The notes under the pieces are model-generated. The model saw nothing but the letters and a program-made list of their open reading frames with translations. It had not been told where the DNA came from and made no database searches. Source: Methylocapsa sp. S129 (GTDB lineage: Bacteria > Pseudomonadota > Alphaproteobacteria > Rhizobiales > Beijerinckiaceae). Taken from it: a stretch of DNA of 64,000 bases. Location of the stretch: contig NZ_LMUI01000060.1 in NCBI RefSeq assembly GCF_009765995.1, positions 264,541 through 328,540 of the forward strand, read 5' to 3'. Position 1 is the first letter of the stretch; the number at the start of each line of letters is the position of its first letter. The position numbers and the translations under genes are program-made. Shown piece after piece: positions 56,829 to 64,000 of the stretch.

Positions 56829-59345
56829 ATGAGCCCGTTGACGACGTCCGCCGCCATTGACCGCACCGATCGGGGCGCCAACCCCGGCTTGCTTGTGCTG
56901 CTGATGGTTTGTCTGCTCGGCGCCGTCGGCTTGTTTTATTTTCTGCCAAGCGGGCAAGGCGCCAAGCTTCTGTTCTGGATGATCACGGCTCTGGCCATGT
57001 TGGGAATTTTCTCAACACTTCTCTATACGTTCGGCATTTTGCAATTTGCCGGACAGACCGCCCGCAACGATACGACAAAGGCCATCGCGGACACCAATTC
57101 CGATGGCCTCATCGTCATGGACGCGGAATCGCGCATCGTCTACGCTAACGAAGCCTACATGACGTTTTCGGGCGCCCATGGCGCAGCGGATCTGCGCGTG
57201 GTCGAGCGTCTCTTTTCCGGCGCTCCTGAAGTCTCCGAAGCGATCTATCGGCTCGCGCAAGCGGCGCGCGAAGGCAAGCGCGGCGCCGAGGAATTGCGGA
57301 TGTCGCCGCCTCTCACCGGCGAGGCCGCAGTCGCCTGGTATCGCATTCGCGTGCGCCCTTTGGAGAATCTGGGTCGGAGCCGCTCGACGCTATGGACCGT
57401 TTCGGACATCACGCGCGAACGAGAGCGTCATGAGAACGTCTTTCAGGAGCTTCAGCACGCGATCGACTATCTCGATCATGCGCCGGCCGGCTTCTTCTCC
57501 GTCGAACCCGGCGGCGCGATATCTTATTTGAACGCGACCCTCGCCGGCTGGCTTGACTATGATCTGGCGCAGTTCGGCTCGGGCGGCCTCAAACTTTCCG
57601 ATATTGTCGCGGCCGACGGCGTCGCGCTTATCGATGTCGTGTCCGGACGGCCAGGCGAAGTAAAGACCGAACAATTCGATGTCGACCTCAAACGCCGCAC
57701 CGGGCGCTTCCTGCCGGTGCGCATTCTGCACCGCGTCGCTTATTCGAGCGACGGTTCGCCCGGCCCTTCGCGCACGCTTGTCATCAATCGCGCGCCCGGC
57801 GAGGAAAAGGCCGAAGACTTGCGCGCCGCTGAAGTGCGTTTCGCGCGCTTCTTCAACTCGACGCCGATGGCCATCGCCTCGGTCGACGCCGATGGCGTCA
57901 TTTTGCGATCGAACGCGGCATTCGCGCGGCTCGCGCCGTCAGCTTTGCGAACCGTCGCGGGTGAAGGCGGCCCGACAATCTATCGCGGAATCATCGAGCG
58001 CGATCGGGCGGAATTGCGCGAGGCGATCGCGGCGGCCGGCGAAGGCAAAGGCGACATCAACCCGATCAACGCGGGGCTGTATGGCGCCGGCGAACGCTCG
58101 GCGCGCTTCTTTGTTTCCGCAGCCGATCCCAGCGGCGATGAAGGCGCTAGCGCGACTGTTTTCGCGCTCGACACCACCGAACAGCGCATGCTTCAGGAGA
58201 ATTTCGCGCAGAGTCAGAAAATGCAGGCGATCGGACAATTGGCCGGCGGCATCGCGCATGACTTCAACAACGTCTTGACCGCCATCATCGGTTATTCCGA
58301 CCTGCTGCTGGCCAACCATCGGCCGACAGATCCCTCCTTCCAGGACATCATGCAGATCAAGCAAAACGCCAACCGGGCGGCCGGTCTGGTGCGTCAGCTC
58401 TTGGCCTTTTCACGCCGTCAGACGCTTCGCCCGCAGACTCTGCAATTAAGCGACGTTTTGTCGGAACTGCAGATGCTACTGCGTCGTCTGGTGGGCGAGA
58501 CGATCGATCTCGACATCAAGCATGGCCGCGATCTCTGGCTGGTCAAGGCCGACCTCAATCAATTCGAGCAAGTCATCGTCAATCTGGTCGTCAACGCGCG
58601 CGATGCGATGGCCGAGGGAGGCCGCATCTATTTGCGCACGCGCAACGTCACGCCCGCCGACTGCGCGACGTTTCAGGAGAAATCGCTGGTTCCGGCCGAA
58701 TATGTCCTGATCGAGGTCGAGGACAATGGCCATGGCATACCGGCCGATGTGCGCGACAAAATATTTGAACCGTTCTTCACCACCAAGGAAGTCGGCAAGG
58801 GCACTGGCCTTGGCCTTTCGATGGTCTATGGCATTGTGAAGCAGGAGCACGGCTATGTTTTCTGCGAAAGCGAGCCGGGCCGCGGCGCGACATTCCGTAT
58901 CTTTTTGCCGCGTCACTTCCCAACTGTCGCTGACGAACCGCCCAAGAAGGAAATCGCCAAGCCAGCCGCCGATCTTACCGGGCGCGGCGCGATTCTGCTC
59001 GTGGAGGACGAGGAGGCCGTGCGCGCCTTCGCCTCACGCGCGCTGGCCTCGCGCGGCTATACCGTATTGGAGGCGGATTCGGGCGCGGATGCGCTCAAGG
59101 TCGTCGCCAATGCGGGCGGCGCTATCGATCTCATCGTTTCCGACGTCATCATGCCGGAAATGGACGGCCCCAGCATGCTCACCGAATTGCGCCGAAGAGG
59201 ACTGACCGCCAAGATCATCTTCGTCTCCGGCTATGCCGACGACGCCTTCGCCAAGAACCTTCCCGAGGGGGAGGAATTTCTGTTCCTGCCCAAGCCGTTC
59301 ACGCTCAAGCAACTGGTTGAGGCAGTGAAGGGCGCGATGAGCTGA
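56829..59345 (+). CDS. cckA: Cell-cycle hybrid histidine kinase CckA
   Basis: The 838-residue protein has two N-terminal membrane helices (about 16-37 and 46-68), PAS-type domains between about 75 and 460, a HisKA domain with phospho-accepting His477 ([14 protein letters not shown]), an HATPase domain ([36 protein letters not shown]), and a C-terminal receiver with Asp772 ([13 protein letters not shown]). CckA autophosphorylates and passes phosphate through ChpT to CtrA and CpdR. A CtrA-like site lies upstream of the flagellin at 10903. Confidence 0.95.
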   Translation: MSPLTTSAAIDRTDRGANPGLLVLLMVCLLGAVGLFYFLPSGQGAKLLFWMITALAMLGIFSTLLYTFGILQFAGQTARNDTTKAIADTNSDGLIVMDAESRIVYANEAYMTFSGAHGAADLRVVERLFSGAPEVSEAIYRLAQAAREGKRGAEELRMSPPLTGEAAVAWYRIRVRPLENLGRSRSTLWTVSDITRERERHENVFQELQHAIDYLDHAPAGFFSVEPGGAISYLNATLAGWLDYDLAQFGSGGLKLSDIVAADGVALIDVVSGRPGEVKTEQFDVDLKRRTGRFLPVRILHRVAYSSDGSPGPSRTLVINRAPGEEKAEDLRAAEVRFARFFNSTPMAIASVDADGVILRSNAAFARLAPSALRTVAGEGGPTIYRGIIERDRAELREAIAAAGEGKGDINPINAGLYGAGERSARFFVSAADPSGDEGASATVFALDTTEQRMLQENFAQSQKMQAIGQLAGGIAHDFNNVLTAIIGYSDLLLANHRPTDPSFQDIMQIKQNANRAAGLVRQLLAFSRRQTLRPQTLQLSDVLSELQMLLRRLVGETIDLDIKHGRDLWLVKADLNQFEQVIVNLVVNARDAMAEGGRIYLRTRNVTPADCATFQEKSLVPAEYVLIEVEDNGHGIPADVRDKIFEPFFTTKEVGKGTGLGLSMVYGIVKQEHGYVFCESEPGRGATFRIFLPRHFPTVADEPPKKEIAKPAADLTGRGAILLVEDEEAVRAFASRALASRGYTVLEADSGADALKVVANAGGAIDLIVSDVIMPEMDGPSMLTELRRRGLTAKIIFVSGYADDAFAKNLPEGEEFLFLPKPFTLKQLVEAVKGAMS

Positions 59346-59444
59346 GAGGAGCGCCGCGGCGCGCGGATGGCGAGCGGCCCCGCCAGGCTTTGCGCCGCGT
59401 CCTCCGCGCTGATAAGCGTGCCGTTCCACGCCGCGAGGTTATCC

Positions 59445-60287
59445 ATGCTTTTTGAGGGCACCCAGACCTATATCGCCACCGAGGATCTGAGAATCGCAGT
59501 CAACGCCGCCATCGTTCTGGAGCGGCCGCTGCTCATCAAGGGCGAGCCCGGCACCGGCAAGACGCTGCTCGCCGAAGAGATCGCGGGCGCGCTCGGCGCG
59601 CCGCTGCTTTCCTGGCATGTCAAATCGACGACCAAGGCGCAGCAAGGCCTCTACGAATATGACGCGGTGTCGCGCCTGCGCGATTCGCAATTGGGCGATG
59701 CCCGCGTCTCCGACATCCGCCACTATATCAAGCGCGGCAAGCTCTGGGAGGCGTTCGCGGCGCCCGAGCGCCCGGTTTTGCTGATCGACGAAATCGACAA
59801 GGCGGACATCGAATTTCCCAACGATCTGCTGCTTGAACTCGATCGGATGGAATTCTTCGTCTATGAGACCGGCGAGACGGTCCGCGCGGTCCGCCGCCCG
59901 ATCGTCGTCATCACCTCGAACAATGAAAAGGAATTGCCGGACGCTTTTCTCCGGCGCTGCTTCTTTCATTACATCCGCTTCCCCGATCCCGAGACGATGC
60001 GGGCGATCGTCGAGGCCCATTATCCCGGCATCAAGAAGCGTCTCGTCGAAGAAGCCCTGCGCATCTTTTTTGACCTGCGCGAGGCGCCTGGCCTCAAGAA
60101 AAAGCCTTCGACATCGGAGCTTCTCGATTGGCTGAAACTGCTGCTCAACGAGGATATTTCGCCCGAAATGCTGCGCGAGCGCGATCCCAAGAAACTGATC
60201 CCGCCATTGCATGGCGCGCTGCTGAAGAACGAACAGGATGTGCATTTGTTCGAGCGGCTCGCTTTCCTCAATCGCCGTGAACGGTAA
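59445..60287 (+). CDS. MoxR-family AAA+ ATPase
   Basis: The 280-residue ATPase has Walker A GEPGTGKTLLAEEIAG, the MoxR segment KSTTKAQQGLYEYDAVSRLR, Walker B VLLIDEIDKADIEFPND, and sensor VVITSNNEKELPDAFLRRC. MoxR ATPases normally act with a von Willebrand-A partner protein to mature enzyme complexes; in many alphaproteobacteria a CoxE-like VWA gene follows directly. Here sixA follows after 49 bases, so the partner is elsewhere or absent. Confidence 0.93.
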   Translation: MLFEGTQTYIATEDLRIAVNAAIVLERPLLIKGEPGTGKTLLAEEIAGALGAPLLSWHVKSTTKAQQGLYEYDAVSRLRDSQLGDARVSDIRHYIKRGKLWEAFAAPERPVLLIDEIDKADIEFPNDLLLELDRMEFFVYETGETVRAVRRPIVVITSNNEKELPDAFLRRCFFHYIRFPDPETMRAIVEAHYPGIKKRLVEEALRIFFDLREAPGLKKKPSTSELLDWLKLLLNEDISPEMLRERDPKKLIPPLHGALLKNEQDVHLFERLAFLNRRER

Positions 60288-60336
60288 AGCGCGCTTGAGG
60301 GGTGCAAACGCGCCGCCGTCTTGCTATCGTGACGCC

Positions 60337-60861
60337 ATGCTTCGCCTTCTGCTCCTGCGCCATTCCAAGGCCGTCCCTTTCCAGGGAAGCGGCGATCATG
60401 AGCGCGCTCTGACGGAGCGCGGCAGGAGCGACGCCGCGCGGCTTGGTTTGTATATCGCGAGCGAAAGGCTCGCGCCGGACCTGGCTGTGCATTCGGGCGC
60501 CCGGCGCACCAAGGAAACGCTCGCCATCGTCCTTGGCAAGCTGCGACCGGGCATAAAGGCCTCCGCGGAACCCAGCCTCTACAACGCCGCCAACGCCACA
60601 TTCCTGGATGTCTTGCGCCATAGTCCCGACAAGGCCGGAACGCTTCTTCTCGTTGGCCACAATCCGACGATGGCCGAAATGGCCGATCGGTTGGCCGGAA
60701 CGGGCGAGAAAACCGCGATGGCGCGGATGGCGATCAAATTCCCGACTTCGGCATTGGCGATCGTGGATTTCGACGCCGATCATTGGGCGGCGGTCGATGA
60801 GGGCATGGGCCATCTTGTCGACTTTGCGACCCCCGCAAGCCTCGGCGGCAGGGACGATTGA
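60337..60861 (+). CDS. SixA-type phosphohistidine phosphatase
   Basis: The 174-residue histidine phosphatase starts MLRLLLLRHSKA with the nucleophilic histidine in LRHSK and the arginine in HSGARRTKET, and ends with a LLVGHNPTM block containing the second catalytic histidine. SixA removes phosphate from histidine in phosphotransfer domains. A link to the nearby CckA pathway is possible but unproven. ATG 60337 is favoured over an upstream in-frame start. Confidence 0.9.
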   Translation: MLRLLLLRHSKAVPFQGSGDHERALTERGRSDAARLGLYIASERLAPDLAVHSGARRTKETLAIVLGKLRPGIKASAEPSLYNAANATFLDVLRHSPDKAGTLLLVGHNPTMAEMADRLAGTGEKTAMARMAIKFPTSALAIVDFDADHWAAVDEGMGHLVDFATPASLGGRDD

Positions 60862-60978
60862 AGACGGCGGCGGCAATCCCCAATCGAGCGGTTAGAGGAG
60901 AGCGGCCCGAACCTTCCCGCTGGGAAAACCCGCCCAATCACCCTAAATAGGGCGATTGCTTCACCCGGCGCCTCCTGC

Positions 60979-62421
60979 TTGTCCCTTTTCAACGATCTTG
61001 TCTTCGAAGCCGGCATCGCCGCGCGCAGCCTCGCCGAATATCTGGGCGGCGGCGGATTGCGGTTGGGCGTCACCGGTCTGTCGCGCGCGGGCAAGACTGT
61101 CTTTATCACCGCGTTGGTCAACAATCTCATCGGACGCGCGCGCCTGCCGGTGTTAGGCGCTTCGGCCGAAGGGCGCATCGCGCGCGCCACGCTGGAGCCG
61201 CAGCCCGATGACGCGGTGCCGCGCTTCGCCTATGAGGACCATCGGGCGGCGCTGACCAGCGAGGAGCGGCGCTGGCCGCAGTCGACGCGGCGCATTTCGC
61301 AATTGCGGCTCACCATAGAGTTCGAGCGCGCGAAAGGCTGGGGCGCCAGAGCCTCCACCCTGACGCTGGACATTGTCGACTACCCCGGCGAATGGCTGCT
61401 CGACCTGCCGTTGCTGGGCAAGAACTATGCGCAATGGTCGCGCGAAACGCTGGATGCGAGCGCAACGGCGGCGCGCGCGGCGCTGGCCCAGGATTGGCGC
61501 GGCTATCTCGCCGGCCTCGATCCAACCGCGCCCGCCCAGGAGGAGATGGCGAGAAAGAGCGCCGAACTCTTTACCGCCTATCTGCGCAAATCCCGCGAGG
61601 ACGTCTACGCGCTCTCCACCCTGCCGCCCGGGCGCTTTCTGATGCCCGGCGATCTCGAAGGCTCCCCAGCCCTAACCTTCGCGCCGCTGCCCGTTCCAGA
61701 AGGCGCCGACATCGGTCCTGCCTCGCTCGCGGCGATGATGGAGCGGCGCTACGAGGCCTATAAGACGCATATCGTGCGCCCGTTCTTTCGCGACCATTTC
61801 TCGCGGCTCGACCGGCAGATCGTCCTCGTCGATGCGCTCGCGGCGTTGAATTCCGGGCCGGCGGCCCTGCGCGATCTCGAAAACGCGCTGGCCGAGGTTC
61901 TGCAGGCCTTTCGCGCCGGCCGCTCGTCGCTACTCTCGACCCTGTTCCGTCCGCGCATCGACCGCATCCTTTTTGCGGCGACCAAGGCCGACCATCTGCA
62001 CCATGCGAGCCACGATCGCCTGGAAGATATCTTGCGTTTGCTAACCGCGCGCGCGATCCAACGCGCGGAGGGGGTCGGCGCATCCATCGACGTGATCGCG
62101 CTTGCCGCCATCAGAGCGACACGGGAAGCGCAGGTTCGCCACGACGGCCGGACGATGGACGCCATCATCGGCGTGCCGGAGGCGGGCGAGCGGCTCGACG
62201 GCCAGATTTTCGACGGCAAGGCCGAAGCGGCGGTGTTTCCCGGCGAGTTGCCCGCTGACCCCAAGGCGGTCTTTGCAGGAGATGCGATCGCGTTGCCGGA
62301 ATCGGAAAACGACTGGCGTTTCCTACGCTTTCGCCCACCGCTGACTGCGCTAGGCGCCTGCCCGCCGCATATCAGGCTGGACCGCGCGCTGCAGTTCCTG
62401 ATCGGGGACAAATTGGCATGA
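60979..62421 (+). CDS. YcjX-family (DUF463) GTP-binding protein
   Basis: The 480-residue P-loop protein has Walker A GLSRAGKTVFITALVNNL near residue 32, LDIVDYPGEWLLDLPLLGK (an unusual DxPG switch), and a late nucleotide motif ATKADH in RILFAATKADHLHH. The family is a bacterial dynamin-like or Ras-like group tied to envelope stress. TTG 60979 has no clear ribosome site, so the start is uncertain. The next gene overlaps it by four bases. Confidence 0.88.
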   Translation: MSLFNDLVFEAGIAARSLAEYLGGGGLRLGVTGLSRAGKTVFITALVNNLIGRARLPVLGASAEGRIARATLEPQPDDAVPRFAYEDHRAALTSEERRWPQSTRRISQLRLTIEFERAKGWGARASTLTLDIVDYPGEWLLDLPLLGKNYAQWSRETLDASATAARAALAQDWRGYLAGLDPTAPAQEEMARKSAELFTAYLRKSREDVYALSTLPPGRFLMPGDLEGSPALTFAPLPVPEGADIGPASLAAMMERRYEAYKTHIVRPFFRDHFSRLDRQIVLVDALAALNSGPAALRDLENALAEVLQAFRAGRSSLLSTLFRPRIDRILFAATKADHLHHASHDRLEDILRLLTARAIQRAEGVGASIDVIALAAIRATREAQVRHDGRTMDAIIGVPEAGERLDGQIFDGKAEAAVFPGELPADPKAVFAGDAIALPESENDWRFLRFRPPLTALGACPPHIRLDRALQFLIGDKLA

Positions 62422-63431
62422 ACGAACCGCGCCCCCGCCCCCGCGCGTTCCGGCTGGACGATGTTGAGGTCGTCATCGAGTCGCAAAGCGAACCGATCCC
62501 CGCGCTCACGCACGAAGTCACGCTCGACGAAGGCGAACGCGAGATCGAGATCGCCCAGCAAAAAGGCATGCTCGCGCGCTGGCGTCCGAGCCTTGGCGCC
62601 TTGTTCTGGTCTGGCCTCGGCGGCCTCGTCTCGCTGGGCCTCGGACTGTGGTTCACAGAACTCGTCGAAACCCTCTTCGCTAAAGCGCAGGCTTTGGGAT
62701 GGATCGCCGCCGGTCTTGGCGCGCTCGCGGCCATCGCGCTCGCCGCAATCGCTGCGCGCGAGGTCGCGGCCATCCTGCGCCAGAGCCGCATCGCGCGTCT
62801 GCACGCCGAGCTCGCGCAAGCCAGGGCGAACGACGACGGCGACGCCGCGCGCCCGCTGATCGCCCGCCTTATCGCGCTCTATGAGCGTCGACCGGAGACG
62901 GCGGCCGGGCGGGCGGAGACGGCGGAAGCCGTGCGCGCGATCATCGACGGGCGCGATCTCATCGATATCGCCGAGCGCGCCTTATTGCGCCCGCTCGACG
63001 CCAGGGCGCAAGGGGAGATCGCCGCCGCCGCCAAGCGCGTCTCGATGGTGACGGCGATCAGCCCGCGCGCCGTGCTCGACGTGATTTTCGTCATCGCGCA
63101 GATCGTCTTTCTGATCCGGCGCATCGCCGAAATCTATGGCGGCCGGCCGGGGCTGCTCGGCTTCTTCAAACTGGCGCGATCAGTCGGCGCCCATATCGCG
63201 ATCACCGGGGGCATGGCGGTCGGCGACAGCCTGGTGCAGCAGGTGGTCGGCCATGGCATCGCCTCGAAGATTTCGGCGCGGCTCGGCGAGGGCGTGCTGA
63301 ATGGCCTGCTGACGGCGCGCGTTGGGCTCTCGGCGCTAGCCGTCTGCCGGCCCGCCCCGTTCGGCGCGCAAAAACCACCCGGCGTTTCCGATGTCGCGCC
63401 GTTTCTGTTTGGCGCCGGCAAAAAGCCCTGA
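62418..63431 (+). CDS. YcjF-family (TIGR01620, DUF697) membrane protein
   Basis: The 337-residue protein has two membrane segments (about 62-80, LFWSGLGGLVSLGLGLWF; about 95-115, GWIAAGLGALAAIALAAIAA), and the conserved C-terminal part with AISPRAVLDVIFVIAQIVFL, RRIAEIYGGRPG and GVLNGLLTARVGLSALAVCR. It overlaps the YcjX-type gene by four bases (ATGA), the usual ycjX-ycjF pair. Function is not established; it is induced by envelope stress in E. coli. Confidence 0.88.
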   Translation: MNEPRPRPRAFRLDDVEVVIESQSEPIPALTHEVTLDEGEREIEIAQQKGMLARWRPSLGALFWSGLGGLVSLGLGLWFTELVETLFAKAQALGWIAAGLGALAAIALAAIAAREVAAILRQSRIARLHAELAQARANDDGDAARPLIARLIALYERRPETAAGRAETAEAVRAIIDGRDLIDIAERALLRPLDARAQGEIAAAAKRVSMVTAISPRAVLDVIFVIAQIVFLIRRIAEIYGGRPGLLGFFKLARSVGAHIAITGGMAVGDSLVQQVVGHGIASKISARLGEGVLNGLLTARVGLSALAVCRPAPFGAQKPPGVSDVAPFLFGAGKKP

Positions 63432-63506
63432 AAAGCTGACGGCTTTCGGGGTGCGCGGCTCCGGTCGAGAGGATCGCGCGGCGCCGCTCATCCAGCCAAA
63501 AGGCGC

Positions 63507-63935
63507 CTACTTCACCGGCGGCGTGCAGACCACATATTGATCGGCGATGATTTCGCGATCGCCCTGCTTTTCCTTCTGGAAATACAGATAGCAGATGCTC
63601 AGCGAGCCGGTCCGGTAGTCGACCCGGAAGACGCCGCCTTCCTGCTCATGGCGGGTGGCGATCAGGCCATATTCGCCAGGATCCAGTTTGGTCGCGCCTT
63701 CGCCGGCGCGGTAGCAGACGGTGATGCCGAAAGCGCCGGGCTCGATATCGGTCTTGCCAGGATTATGCCCGTATTGGCAGGCGATGACTTCGCCGGTCAG
63801 TTTGTCCAGCCGGTATACCAGACTGAGATTGATCTGCGGGGCGGCGAGAAATTCATAGTTCGAGGCGCTGGCGGGCGCCGGAAAACCTGCCGCCATCAGG
63901 ATCGTCGCCGCCAGTATCGGATTCCGTACGCGCAT
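63507..63935 (-). CDS. Secreted protein of unknown function
   Basis: ATG 63935 (with GAGG upstream) gives 142 residues; an in-frame start at 63992 adds a nonhomologous segment. The signal peptide is about PILAATILMAAGFPAPASAS. The mature protein has NYEFLAAPQINLSLVYRLDK, TGEVIACQYG, EYGLIATRHEQEGGVFRVDY and a C-terminal Cys (VVCTPPVK). This resembles a small secreted Rhizobiales family with no known role. It is convergent with the ycjX/ycjF-type pair. Confidence 0.68.
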   Translation of the reverse strand: MRVRNPILAATILMAAGFPAPASASNYEFLAAPQINLSLVYRLDKLTGEVIACQYGHNPGKTDIEPGAFGITVCYRAGEGATKLDPGEYGLIATRHEQEGGVFRVDYRTGSLSICYLYFQKEKQGDREIIADQYVVCTPPVK

Positions 63936-64000
63936 TTTGGCCTCGCTGAAGATTTTTCGGTTCGCATCGTTATGCGAATCATGTGGCGGCATTCTATCCT

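Overview
This window is GC-rich chromosomal DNA from an alphaproteobacterium, most likely of the order Rhizobiales (Hyphomicrobiales) and plausibly near Beijerinckiaceae or Methylocystaceae. The support is the cckA kinase, a CtrA-type site before a flagellin gene, the hemD/mitofilin/hemY cluster divergent from tsaD-gpsA, the alphaproteobacterial ssrS-fau-ymdB...yebC order, DUF2865 and DUF6456-type proteins, and many TTG starts. No species can be named from the sequence alone.

Layout. 1-6237 is the N-terminal part (at least 2079 codons) of a giant repetitive surface or secreted protein that runs off the left edge. 6.4-9.1 kb is a gene-poor, decayed stretch: remnants of a sulfotransferase, a flavin reductase and a transposase, plus a small XRE regulator that overlaps a 40-residue membrane protein, and a TolA-like envelope protein. 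It ends at tRNA-Thr(CGT). A flagellin gene follows (9.6-10.7 kb), then the minus-strand operon hemD-wrbA-mic60-hemY and, divergent from it, tsaD-gpsA-EVE and acs (11.4-20.7 kb).

20.7-27.8 kb is a catabolic/uptake cluster: a solute-binding protein, two permeases and one ATPase of the NitT/TauT ABC type, an amidase and a racemase-like protein without catalytic cysteines, divergent from a GntR regulator. 27.8-29.8 kb is a manganese module (mntR/mntH) with two matching palindromic operators. 30-37.2 kb holds housekeeping and envelope genes (SDR, cupin, two VOC proteins, a GFA-like protein, DUF2865, lytic transglycosylase, purC, L,D-transpeptidase). 37.4-42.3 kb is a complete livKHMGF transporter. 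43-45.1 kb has an aspartate aminotransferase and a vapBC toxin-antitoxin pair.

45.1-52.2 kb has 6S RNA, fau, ymdB, an RND efflux pair and yebC. 52.3-63.9 kb has small exported proteins, two regulators, dapE, a FliO-like protein, cckA, a moxR ATPase, sixA, and the ycjX/ycjF pair. Main functional themes are envelope and membrane organisation, heme synthesis, acetate activation, N-compound and amino-acid uptake, metal homeostasis, and CtrA-linked cell-cycle and motility control. I see no CRISPR array, prophage or intact insertion sequence.
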